A DNA stretch of 45,727 nucleotides from Caballeronia udeis (GTDB taxonomy: Bacteria; Pseudomonadota; Gammaproteobacteria; Burkholderiales; Burkholderiaceae), in NCBI RefSeq assembly GCF_001544555.2, contig NZ_FCOK02000080.1, positions 1 to 45,727 of the forward strand, given 5' to 3'. Made by a program: the position numbers and the translations under genes. Under the pieces are notes generated by a model that worked only from the letters and a program-made list of their open reading frames with translations, was not told where the DNA came from and did no database searches. Shown here piece after piece: positions 16,100 through 24,202 of the stretch; the first letter of the stretch is position 1, and each line of letters opens with the position of its first letter.

Positions 16100-16912
16100 T
16101 CAGGCTTTGCCCAGCTCTGCGCCCATTTCCTTTGCCCTGGCATCCGCCGCCAACGCGCCGCGGACGATCGCTTCCTTCACACCCTGGGCGTCAAAGGAAG
16201 CCAAGGCCGCTGCCGTCGTGCCGCCTTTCGATGTCACGCGTTCCCGCAACACGCTCGCCGGCTCACCCGATTGCGCCGCCAATTGCGCAGCACCGGTGAA
16301 CGTAGCCACCGCGAGCGCGCGGCCTTGTTCTTCGTCCATGCCAAGTTGACGCGCTGCTTCCTGCATGGCTTCGATGAAATAAAACACGTATGCCGGACCG
16401 CTGCCGGATATGGCGGTGACGGCATCTATCTTCGTTTCGTCGTCGAACCAGACGATTGCGCCTACTGCTTCCAGTACCTTCGACGCGAGCGCCTTCGCTG
16501 AACTGTCGACGCCGGGCAGCGCAGCCAGACCCGTTACGCCCATGCCAATAAGCGCAGGCGTATTCGGCATGGTGCGCACGATCTGCGTGTAGCCACCGAG
16601 CCAGCGCGACAGGTCGGCGGCGCGAATGCCGGCGGCAATACTGATCACTAATTGCTTCGATAACACCGGCCGAAGCGCGCCGGCTACGTCCTTTAAAACC
16701 TGCGGTTTCACGGCGAGCAGGATTGCATCGTAGTCCGCAAGTGTCGAGTCGATCGACGCACCCGTCGCAACGCCAAACTCCTTCGCCACGCGAGCGCGTG
16801 CTTCCTCCCCGAGATCGACGACATAAAGATCCGCCGCCGCCACGCCACGCTTGATCAAACCGCCAATAAGCGCGGACGCCATGTTGCCGCCACCAATAAA
16901 CGCAATTTTCAT
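16100..16912 (-). CDS. proC: Pyrroline-5-carboxylate reductase
   Basis: ProC reduces pyrroline-5-carboxylate to proline with NAD(P)H. The 270-residue protein starts MKIAFIGGGNMASALIGGLI, a Rossmann dinucleotide-binding loop. It carries the signature DAVTAISGSGPAYVFYFIEAM at about 160-180 and the C-terminal dimerisation helices with ERVTSKGGTTAAAL. ATG 16912 gives the standard N-terminus; the frame is open upstream to 17113 through the end of yggS. It lies 19 bases after yggS on the same strand, a pairing conserved across many bacteria. Confidence 0.97.
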   Translation of the reverse strand: MKIAFIGGGNMASALIGGLIKRGVAAADLYVVDLGEEARARVAKEFGVATGASIDSTLADYDAILLAVKPQVLKDVAGALRPVLSKQLVISIAAGIRAADLSRWLGGYTQIVRTMPNTPALIGMGVTGLAALPGVDSSAKALASKVLEAVGAIVWFDDETKIDAVTAISGSGPAYVFYFIEAMQEAARQLGMDEEQGRALAVATFTGAAQLAAQSGEPASVLRERVTSKGGTTAAALASFDAQGVKEAIVRGALAADARAKEMGAELGKA

Positions 16913-16931
16913 AGTGAGTTCATCAATCAAG

Positions 16932-17639
16932 TCAGTGAGAGTAATCGCGCGCGCCGAAGATGGCCGTACCAATGCGAACCATTGTTGCGCCTTCCAGGAT
17001 TGCCGCTTCGATATCCGCCGACATGCCCATGGAAAGCGTGTCGAGTTCAAGCCCGTCCGCGCGCAATGTGTCCATGAGTTCATGCAGACGCCGATGCGGC
17101 GCGCGTTGTTCATCGAGCGTTCCGGCCGGTTCGGGAATGGCCATCAAACCGCGCAGCTTGAGATTGGGCAGCGCGGCAATGGCATGAGCAAGCGTCAAGG
17201 CTTCGGCAGGCGGCACACCGCTTTTGGATTCCTCGCCGCTGACATTGACCTGCAGACACACGTTGAGCGGCGCCAAACCGTCGGGCCGCTGTTCGCTGAG
17301 ACGCTGAGCAATCTTCAGCCGATCGACGGAATGTACCCAATCAAAATTCTCGGCGACGACCTTGGTCTTGTTCGACTGCAGTGGCCCGATGAAATGCCAC
17401 TGGACCTGATCGCGCAGATCGGCGAGCGCGGCAATCTTCGCGACCGCTTCCTGCACGTAGTTTTCGCCGAACGCGCGTTGTCCTGCTTCGAACACGGCCC
17501 GCACATCCTCGGCGGGAAAGGTCTTCGATACCGCCAGCAACGCAACAGACGACGCGTCGCGCGATGCCGCCGCTTCGGCTTGCGCGATACGTTGGTGGAC
17601 TTCACTGAGATGGCGGGCAAGATCGGAGGAGGAGGGCAT
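16932..17639 (-). CDS. yggS: Pyridoxal phosphate homeostasis protein (YggS/PROSC family)
   Basis: This is a single-domain TIM-barrel protein that binds pyridoxal phosphate without catalysing a known reaction and keeps free cofactor in balance. Starting at ATG 17639 it has 235 residues, with the cofactor Lys39 in LLAVSKTFP, then FGENYVQE and WHFIGPLQSNKTK, all family blocks. The C-terminal phosphate loop is LSMGMSADIEAAI followed by RIGTAIFG. A TTG three codons upstream (17648) is an alternative start. It precedes proC in a two-gene unit. Confidence 0.95.
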   Translation of the reverse strand: MPSSSDLARHLSEVHQRIAQAEAAASRDASSVALLAVSKTFPAEDVRAVFEAGQRAFGENYVQEAVAKIAALADLRDQVQWHFIGPLQSNKTKVVAENFDWVHSVDRLKIAQRLSEQRPDGLAPLNVCLQVNVSGEESKSGVPPAEALTLAHAIAALPNLKLRGLMAIPEPAGTLDEQRAPHRRLHELMDTLRADGLELDTLSMGMSADIEAAILEGATMVRIGTAIFGARDYSH

Positions 17640-17715
17640 CGCGTTCAAGAGCCGGTGAATGACAAGCCCCGATTATACGGACGCGACGGCGCAACGCAGT
17701 CAGCGCCCGCCAGCG

Positions 17716-18942
17716 TTAGCCATACAGCAGATGTTCCACCAGCTGGATCCAGTGCACGACAGGCGTGGACGTACCGCTTTGCAAGTGCGCGATGCAACCG
17801 ACATTCGCCGACACGATCATCTGCGGTTCGAGTTTCTCGAGCGTGTCGAGTTTCTGGTCGCGCAACGCGTACGAGAGCTTCGGCTGCAGCACCGAGTACG
17901 TTCCAGCCGAGCCGCAACATAAATGGCTGTCGGCGGGAAGATGCACCTCTATGCCCAGCGTCGTCAGCAAGTTCTCCACGTGGCCGCGGATCTGCTGGCC
18001 GTGCTGCAGTGTGCATGGCGGATGGAACGCGACGGTGTGGACGGCGCGCCGCCTTGCCATCGCGGTCAGTTCGTCCTCGTATTGCGGCAGGATCTCGGAC
18101 AGGTCACGCGTCAGGTCCACAATCCGCGCGGCCTTCTCGGCGTACACCGGATCGTTGCGCAGCAAATGCGCGTATTCCTTGACCGTCGCGCCGCAACCGG
18201 ACGCGTTCATCACGATCGCCTCCACGCCGTTCTCGACGTACGGCCACCACGCGTCGATGTTCTTGCGCACGTCGTCCAGCGCCTCGCCGTTGTAGCCGAG
18301 ATGCAGGCGGATCGCGCCGCAACAGCCCGCGTCAGGCGCGGTGAGGATCTGAATGCCCAATGCATCGAATACCCGTGCAGTCGCTATGTTGACGTTCGGC
18401 ATCATGGCAGGCTGAACGCAGCCGGCGAGCATCAGCATCGTGCGCTCATGCGTGCCGGTTGGCGGTTCGAGCGGGCGTTGCGCGACCGGAATCTTGGTGC
18501 GCAAAGTTTTGGGCAGCAGCGGCCGGAACTGCTGGCCGAGTTTCATCGCGGGCGTGAAAAGCTTGCTGTTCGGCAGGAAGTTGGCGAGCAGTTTGCGTTG
18601 TATACGTTGACCAAACGGCCGCTCCACTTTCTCTTCCACCACCTTCCGGCCGATCTCCACCAGCCGTCCATACTGCACGCCCGAGGGGCACGTGGTCTCG
18701 CAATTACGGCACGTGAGGCAGCGATCCAGATGCAGTTGCGTACTGCGTGTGACGGGCGCGCCTTCCAACATCTGCTTGATCAGATAGATCCGGCCGCGCG
18801 GGCCGTCGAGTTCATCGCCCAGTATCTGATATGTCGGGCACGTCGCCGTGCAGAATCCGCAATGCACGCACTTGCGCAGGATGGCCTCGGCCTCTTCGCC
18901 ATCGGCGGTGTCGCGCATGAAGTCGGCGAGGTTGGTTTGCAT
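17716..18942 (-). CDS. glcF: Glycolate oxidase iron-sulfur subunit
   Basis: GlcF carries electrons from the GlcD/GlcE flavoproteins to the respiratory chain. The 408-residue protein has two 4Fe-4S motifs, CVHCGFCTATCP (Cys25, 28, 31, 35) and CLTCRNCETTCP (Cys75, 78, 81, 85). Two CCG-type domains follow, marked by DAGCCGAIRLHLG and DSHLCCGSAGTYS. Length is normal. It is the last gene of glcD-glcE-glcF, 15 bases after glcE, and 76 bases separate it from yggS. Confidence 0.96.
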   Translation of the reverse strand: MQTNLADFMRDTADGEEAEAILRKCVHCGFCTATCPTYQILGDELDGPRGRIYLIKQMLEGAPVTRSTQLHLDRCLTCRNCETTCPSGVQYGRLVEIGRKVVEEKVERPFGQRIQRKLLANFLPNSKLFTPAMKLGQQFRPLLPKTLRTKIPVAQRPLEPPTGTHERTMLMLAGCVQPAMMPNVNIATARVFDALGIQILTAPDAGCCGAIRLHLGYNGEALDDVRKNIDAWWPYVENGVEAIVMNASGCGATVKEYAHLLRNDPVYAEKAARIVDLTRDLSEILPQYEDELTAMARRRAVHTVAFHPPCTLQHGQQIRGHVENLLTTLGIEVHLPADSHLCCGSAGTYSVLQPKLSYALRDQKLDTLEKLEPQMIVSANVGCIAHLQSGTSTPVVHWIQLVEHLLYG

Positions 18943-18957
18943 TGCGTGTGTCTTCGT

Positions 18958-20046
18958 TCAGAAGTCGGGGTAGAGGCGGCCGCGATTGAAAATGCTCGCG
19001 GGATCGAATGCAGCCTTCAGCCCGCGATGAATCTTCATCATCGGGGCAGGCAAGGGCGTGAAGACACCCGCGTTACGGTCATACAGAGTGCCCGAGCGGA
19101 AGATGGTCGCGTGGCCGCCGGCCTGCTTGGCGCTGATGCGCACGGTTTGCGGATCGGCGTCAGTGATCCACCAGCGCTGCGCGCCGCCCCATTCCATCAG
19201 GTGCGGGCCGGGAAGATGCATCGGTTCGGCAATCGATGGCAACGACAGCCGCCACAAAGCAGACTTCGGCGGCAGCACGGCGAAGAATGGATCGGATTGT
19301 TCGCGCAAACCGTGCCAGAAACGTTCGGCTTCGACCGCGTCCACCACTTCGCCGCCCAACGATGTCCGCGCCGCTTTCACCGCCGCTTCCGCGCCGCCCA
19401 GGCGCAACGCCAGCGTGTGGTCACGCCAGGCGCTGCCGGTCAGCGGCAAGGGGTGGCCGCTCCACTCATTGAGCTTGCGCACTGCGTCCGTGTCGTTCAT
19501 CTCGAACTTGAGCGTGGCTTCGGCAACGGGTTTCGGCAGCACTTTCACCGATATCTCCAGGATCAACCCAAGCGTACCGAGAGACCCCGCGAGCAGCCGC
19601 GAGACGTCGTATCCCGCCACGTTCTTCACCACTTGCCCACCGAAATGCAGCACCTGGCCCTGGCCATTCATCACCACCGCGCCGAGCACGAAGTCGCGCG
19701 GCGCACCGGCCGCGGCGCGCCGCGGGCCGGCGAGTCCCGCGGCAATGCAGCCGCCGAGCGTGGCATTTAGCCCGAAATGCGGCGGCTCGAACGGCAGCAT
19801 CTGGCCGCATTCGTCCAGCACCGCTTCGATCTCGCTGAGCGGCGTGCCGGCTTTCGCGGTGATCACGAGTTCGGCCGGGTCATATTCGATAATCCCGCGA
19901 TGCGCCCGCGTATCGACTATCTCGCCTTGCAGCGCCTGCCCGTACCAATCCTTCGTGCCGCCGCCGCGAATCCTTAGCCGGGTGTTGCTCGCCGTCGCGG
20001 CGCGCACGCGCTCGGACCAGTTCGCGACAATGTCTTCCTCTGTCAT
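18958..20046 (-). CDS. glcE: Glycolate oxidase FAD-binding subunit GlcE
   Basis: GlcE is the second flavin-domain subunit of the glycolate oxidase complex, which converts glycolate to glyoxylate. The 362-residue protein has a PCMH-type FAD-binding fold with TRLRIRGGGTKDWYG, then ATLGGCIAAGLAGPRR and RDFVLGAVVMNGQGQVLHFGG, followed by NVAGYDVSRLLAGSLGTLG. It is shorter than GlcD, as expected. It lies between glcD (189-base gap) and glcF (15-base gap). The gap to glcD is unusually wide and contains an inverted repeat. Confidence 0.95.
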   Translation of the reverse strand: MTEEDIVANWSERVRAATASNTRLRIRGGGTKDWYGQALQGEIVDTRAHRGIIEYDPAELVITAKAGTPLSEIEAVLDECGQMLPFEPPHFGLNATLGGCIAAGLAGPRRAAAGAPRDFVLGAVVMNGQGQVLHFGGQVVKNVAGYDVSRLLAGSLGTLGLILEISVKVLPKPVAEATLKFEMNDTDAVRKLNEWSGHPLPLTGSAWRDHTLALRLGGAEAAVKAARTSLGGEVVDAVEAERFWHGLREQSDPFFAVLPPKSALWRLSLPSIAEPMHLPGPHLMEWGGAQRWWITDADPQTVRISAKQAGGHATIFRSGTLYDRNAGVFTPLPAPMMKIHRGLKAAFDPASIFNRGRLYPDF

Positions 20047-20189
20047 GGTGTCCCGCGTTTTATGGCTCTTGGGTCAGTGTATCGGCGTGTTCCCGCACGG
20101 CCACTCGTATAAACGTGGATACGTGCGGGCTTGGACGCCTGGAACAACCGCCGATTCTTCAAAGGGACATTAAAGAGACGCCGAAGGGG

Positions 20190-20209
20190 ACGTTATCTGC
20201 ACGTAACGT
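20190..20209. repeat. Inverted repeat in the glcD-glcE gap
   Basis: ACGTTA (20190-20195) and TAACGT (20204-20209) form a perfect 6-bp inverted repeat with an 8-base spacer. It lies 26 bases after the glcD stop and 144 bases upstream of glcE. It could be a processing hairpin or a regulator site; nothing in the sequence decides between them. Confidence 0.3.
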
Positions 20210-20235
20210 TTAGAAGCGTCGCCTAAACACGCCGC

Positions 20236-21729
20236 TCAAAAGCGTGGAATCTCCGGATGCGGCAGCAAACCGCCGCGAATATGCATTTTCCCGTACTCGG
20301 CGCAACGCGCACGCGTCGGGATGCCTTTGTCGGGATTGAGCAGGCCGGGGGGATCGAAGGCGCGCTTGATCGCGTGGAAGGTGTCGCGTTCTTCAGGCGA
20401 AAACTGCACGCACATGGAATTGATCTTTTCGATACCCACACCATGCTCGCCCGTCACCGTTCCGCCCAATTCCACGCAGGCTTCCAGGATATCGCAGCCG
20501 AATGCTTCCGCCCGGTGCCATTCGTCGAGATCGTTGCCGTTGAAGAGAATCAGCGGATGCATGTTGCCGTCGCCGGCATGGAAAACGTTCATGCAACGCA
20601 GTGCGTACTTTTTTTCCATCTCTTCAATGCGCGCCAGCAACGGCCCGATCTGGCGGCGCGGCACGGTGCCGTCCATGCAGTAGTAATCGGGGGAGATACG
20701 GCCGGCAGCCGGAAACGCGTTCTTGCGGCCGGACCAGAACTTCAGCCGCTCGGCTTCCGAGCGCGAGATCTGGATACGGTTCGCGCCGAATTCGCGCAGC
20801 ACGGCCGTCATTCGTACGATTTCCTCCATGACTTCGTCGTGCGTGCCGTCCGATTCGCACAGCAGGATCGCCTTGGCGTCGAGGTCGTAGCCCGCCTTCA
20901 CGAACTCTTCCACGGCGCGGGTCGCGGGTTTGTCCATCATCTCGAGCCCGGCGGGGATAATGCCGGCCGCGATGATCGCCGCGACCGCGTTGCCGCCTTT
21001 GACGACGTCGTCGAAGCTCGCCATGATCACCTGGGCTGTTTGCGGCTTCGGGATCAGCTTGACGGTGATCTCGGTGACGATGGCGAACATGCCTTCGCTG
21101 CCGATCAGCACCGCCAGCAGGTCCAGCCCCGGCGCGTCAAGACTGAGCGAACCGAATTCAAGGATATCGCCTTCCATTGATACGGCACGCACCCGCATCA
21201 CGTTGTGGCACGTCAGGCCGTACTTGAGGCAGTGGACGCCGCCGGAGTTCTCGCTGACGTTGCCGCCTATGGTGCAAGCGATCTGCGATGACGGATCGGG
21301 TGCGTAGTAGAGCCCGAAGGGGGCCGCCGCTTCAGATATGGCGAGATTGCGCACGCCCGGCTGGACCGTGGCGGTGCGGGCGTACGGGTCGACCTCCACG
21401 ATCTTGCGAAAGCGCGCGAGCGATACCACGATCCCATGCCGGATCGGCATGGCGCCGCCCGACAGGCCCGTGCCCGCGCCACGCGGGACGATAGGCACGT
21501 CCAGCCGCGCGCAGATCTGCACGACGCGCTGAACCTGCGCTTCGGTTTCGGGCAGCGCGACCGCAAGCGGCAGCCGCCTGTACGCCGCGAGCCCGTCGCA
21601 TTCATAAGCGGCCGTATCTTCTTCGCGATACAGCAGGCAATGCGTCGGCAGCACGGCCATCAACGCCTGCACCACTTCACGCTGACGCTGCGCCAGCACT
21701 TCAGGCGAAAGCTCGGCGGGTGCGTTCAT
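20236..21729 (-). CDS. glcD: Glycolate oxidase subunit GlcD
   Basis: GlcD is the main flavoprotein of glycolate oxidase. The 497-residue protein has a PCMH FAD domain: VPIVPRGAGTGLSGGAMP, then DPSSQIACTIGGNVSENSGG and the substrate-side TCHNVMRV. The C-terminal FAD-oxidase domain includes CMNVFHAGDGNMHPLILF and GGTVTGEHGVGIEKI. ATG 21729 follows GGGAGGAG. The open frame runs to 21792, but the added residues are not family-like. It heads glcDEF; the FAD oxidase gene upstream ends 183 bases away. Confidence 0.96.
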   Translation of the reverse strand: MNAPAELSPEVLAQRQREVVQALMAVLPTHCLLYREEDTAAYECDGLAAYRRLPLAVALPETEAQVQRVVQICARLDVPIVPRGAGTGLSGGAMPIRHGIVVSLARFRKIVEVDPYARTATVQPGVRNLAISEAAAPFGLYYAPDPSSQIACTIGGNVSENSGGVHCLKYGLTCHNVMRVRAVSMEGDILEFGSLSLDAPGLDLLAVLIGSEGMFAIVTEITVKLIPKPQTAQVIMASFDDVVKGGNAVAAIIAAGIIPAGLEMMDKPATRAVEEFVKAGYDLDAKAILLCESDGTHDEVMEEIVRMTAVLREFGANRIQISRSEAERLKFWSGRKNAFPAAGRISPDYYCMDGTVPRRQIGPLLARIEEMEKKYALRCMNVFHAGDGNMHPLILFNGNDLDEWHRAEAFGCDILEACVELGGTVTGEHGVGIEKINSMCVQFSPEERDTFHAIKRAFDPPGLLNPDKGIPTRARCAEYGKMHIRGGLLPHPEIPRF

Positions 21730-21912
21730 GTCTCCTCCCGGCGGTGTTTGTGCTCTGGAGCAGTTCCAAAAAGCAGAGCATTGATCTTGCACCTGCGCGT
21801 GTCTGCCGTCGATTGGGCTAATTACGGGGACGGAGCATGTTTATACGCCAGCGCGTTGTTCGCGCCAGGCGCTCACCGTTCAGTTATCCGCGAATAACCG
21901 GCCCGCATTCGC

Positions 21913-23328
21913 TCAAGCGTCGTAGGCGAATATCTTGCCCGGGTTCATCAGGTTTTTCGGATCGAGCGCATGTTTGATCGAGCGCATCACGCTGATCGCG
22001 TCCTCGCCGTGTTCGTCGATCAGGAAACCCATCTTGTGCAGCCCGACACCGTGTTCGCCGGTACACGTTCCGCCCATGCGCAGCGCGCGCTCCACGATCC
22101 GGTGATTGATCCGCTCGGCTTCCTCCAATTCCTCGGGCTTGGCCGGATCCAGCAGCATGGCGACGTGGAAATTGCCGTCGCCGACATGGCCGACGATCGG
22201 GCAGGGCAGCGTGCTGGCCTTCAGGTCCTGCTCCGTTTCGATCACGCATTCGGCCAGCCGCGAAATCGGCACGCAGACGTCCGTGGTCACGGCGCGGCTG
22301 CCGGGCTTCAGTTGCAGCATCGCGAAATAGGCGTTGTGACGCGCGTTCCACAGGCGGCTGCGGTCTTCCGGCCGGGTTGCCCATTCGAAATCGGTACCGT
22401 TGTTTTGTGCGACGATTTCCTGCACCGTTTCCGCCTGCTCTTTCACGCTGCTTTTCGTGCCATGGAATTCGAAGAACAGCATGGGCGATTCGCGGAAGGT
22501 GAGGTTCGAATGGCGGTTGATCGCGCGCACGGCAAGCGAATCCAGGAACTCGACACGGGCCACGGGCACGCCCATCTGGATGGTCTCGATGGTGGCACGC
22601 ACGGCGTCTCCCATCGACGGAAATGCGCAGACCGCGGCCGATACCGCTTCCGGTTGCGGATAAAGCCGCACGGTGATTTCAACGATCACGCCGAGCGTGC
22701 CTTCCGAGCCCACGAATAAACGCGTGAGGTCGTATCCGGCCGACGATTTGCGCGCCCGTGTACCGGTCTTGATGACGCGGCCATCGGCTAATACGACGGT
22801 GAGGCCGAGCACGTTCTCGCGCATCGTGCCGTAGCGCACGGCGTTGGTACCCGATGCACGCGTTGCCGACATCCCGCCAATGCTCGCATCCGCACCGGGA
22901 TCGATGGGGAAAAACAGCCCGGTGTCCTTCAGCGCTTCGTTCAACTGCTTGCGCGAAATGCCCGGCTGCACGGTGACCGTCAGGTCTTCAGCGTCGATTG
23001 ACAGCACCTGGTTCAGACCCGACATGTCGATGGATACGCCGCCCTGTACTGCCAGCAAATGACCTTCCAGCGACGACCCGTTGCCGTACGGAATGACCGG
23101 GACATTGTGTTCGGCGCAGAGCCGGACCACGGTCTGGACCTCTTCTGTGCTGGTCACGAAAACGACAGCGTCGGGCAGTTGCGGATCGAACGGCGATTCG
23201 TCGCGGCCGTGATGTTCGCGGACTGCGGCAGTGGTCGAGACGCGTTCGGCGAACGCGGCTTTCAGCGCGTTGAGCAAGGCGGCGGGGAATGCGCGGCGCA
23301 CGGCGAGCGGCGGGACGGGATGGTTCAC
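21913..23328 (-). CDS. FAD-linked 2-hydroxyacid oxidase/dehydrogenase (GlcD or D-lactate dehydrogenase type)
   Basis: This 471-residue flavoprotein has the same architecture as GlcD. The PCMH domain has VPVIPYGNGSSLEGHLLAV, then DPGADASIGGMSATRASGTNAVRYG. The C-terminal oxidase domain includes GHVGDGNFHVAMLLDP and GGTCTGEHGVGLHKMGFL. The ASGTNAVRYGTM block resembles D-lactate dehydrogenases (cytochrome type) more than GlcD, so D-lactate or another D-2-hydroxyacid is the likely substrate. The start is a GTG (23328) with GGAG upstream; the nearest upstream ATG is out of frame and closed. It precedes glcD on the same strand and may be co-transcribed. Confidence 0.88.
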   Translation of the reverse strand: MNHPVPPLAVRRAFPAALLNALKAAFAERVSTTAAVREHHGRDESPFDPQLPDAVVFVTSTEEVQTVVRLCAEHNVPVIPYGNGSSLEGHLLAVQGGVSIDMSGLNQVLSIDAEDLTVTVQPGISRKQLNEALKDTGLFFPIDPGADASIGGMSATRASGTNAVRYGTMRENVLGLTVVLADGRVIKTGTRARKSSAGYDLTRLFVGSEGTLGVIVEITVRLYPQPEAVSAAVCAFPSMGDAVRATIETIQMGVPVARVEFLDSLAVRAINRHSNLTFRESPMLFFEFHGTKSSVKEQAETVQEIVAQNNGTDFEWATRPEDRSRLWNARHNAYFAMLQLKPGSRAVTTDVCVPISRLAECVIETEQDLKASTLPCPIVGHVGDGNFHVAMLLDPAKPEELEEAERINHRIVERALRMGGTCTGEHGVGLHKMGFLIDEHGEDAISVMRSIKHALDPKNLMNPGKIFAYDA

Positions 23329-23482
23329 GGCATGTCTCCGGACATCGGTGTAATGGGATGTTGGAATGCACTGGATTTCGCATCGAAATGCGGGAATCGT
23401 GCGTTTTATGTATTCATTTTACGCCGATAGCCCATATCAAGCCCGCCTTGAGGCCGCCTCCGGGCGATGCTCCCGCGTTGCC

Positions 23483-23488
23483 TATAAT
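23483..23488 (+). promoter_or_regulatory. Consensus -10 hexamer upstream of the cobalamin adenosyltransferase
   Basis: A perfect TATAAT lies 45 bases before ATG 23533, in the divergent gap with the FAD oxidase gene. I see no matching -35 at 16-18 bases, so it may depend on an activator or on neighbouring bases. Confidence 0.4.
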
Positions 23489-23532
23489 GAGCGCGGGCGC
23501 TGACCGGCGTTCCGGGTTACCTGGAGGACATC

Positions 23533-24084
23533 ATGGGCAATCGCCTGAGCAAGATATCGACGCGCACCGGCGACGACGGCACGACCGGCCTCGGCGATGG
23601 CAGTCGCGTGCAGAAGGACGACGCGCGCATCACGGCTATTGGCGATGTCGATGAACTGAATTCGCAGCTTGGCGTGCTGCTGTGCGAACCGCTGCCGGAC
23701 GACGTGCGCGCCGCGTTGTCGGCCATCCAGCATGATCTCTTCGACCTTGGCGGCGAGCTCTGCATTCCCGGCCATTCGATGATCGAGAAGTCGCATCTTG
23801 CTCGTATCGATGAATGGATCGCGGAATACAACGCGACCTTGCCGCCGCTCAAGGAATTCATCCTGCCGGGCGGATCGCGGGCTGCGTCGCTCGCGCACGT
23901 CGGGCGGACTGTTTGCCGGCGTGCGGAGCGCGCGATTGTTGCGCTTGGCCGCGTGGACAGGATCAACGCGGCGCCGCGGCAGTATGTGAATCGGCTGTCC
24001 GATCTGCTGTTCGTGCTGGCGCGCGTATTGAATCGCGTGGACGGCGGAACGGACGTGTTGTGGAATCACGAACGCAAGGTCTAG
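23533..24084 (+). CDS. PduO-type ATP:cob(I)alamin adenosyltransferase
   Basis: This enzyme makes adenosylcobalamin from ATP and reduced cobalamin. The 183-residue protein is all-helical with the N-terminal ATP-binding signature STRTGDDGTTGLGDGSRVQK and DVDELNSQLG. Toward the C-terminus it has ILPGGSRAASLAHVGRTVCRRAER, then NRLSDLLFVLAR. All are marks of the PduO/MMAB family, not CobA. GGAGGACATC precedes ATG. No cobalamin riboswitch is seen upstream, and neighbouring genes are unrelated, so it is probably a general cofactor-salvage gene. Confidence 0.95.
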   Translation: MGNRLSKISTRTGDDGTTGLGDGSRVQKDDARITAIGDVDELNSQLGVLLCEPLPDDVRAALSAIQHDLFDLGGELCIPGHSMIEKSHLARIDEWIAEYNATLPPLKEFILPGGSRAASLAHVGRTVCRRAERAIVALGRVDRINAAPRQYVNRLSDLLFVLARVLNRVDGGTDVLWNHERKV

Positions 24085-24164
24085 GGCAGGGGTGTTCGGC
24101 ACCGATTGCGCTACGCAGCACTAGATAACCCCTGCGACAAAACGCGCAAATTCGTACCTCCTTA

Positions 24165-24187
24165 AACATGTATTATAAATGCATCTT
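24165..24187 (+). promoter_or_regulatory. NsrR-type operator upstream of hmp
   Basis: The 23-base imperfect palindrome has left arm AACATGTATTA and right arm AAATGCATCTT. It agrees with the NsrR consensus AAGATGCATTT-N-AAATGCATCTT at 19 of 22 defined positions. It sits 16-38 bases upstream of the hmp start. NsrR is an iron-sulfur repressor released by nitric oxide, and hmp is its most conserved target, so sequence and context agree. Confidence 0.82.
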
Positions 24188-24202
24188 TAAGAGAACCCAC
24201 TA

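Noticed and set aside
17923..19770. 615-codon open frame antisense to glcF/glcE
   Set aside because: It spans two well-supported genes on the other strand and encodes low-complexity Arg/His/Gln sequence.
23329..23532. Cobalamin riboswitch upstream of the adenosyltransferase gene
   Set aside because: The gap is only 204 bases, and no B12-box-like sequence or matching structure is apparent.
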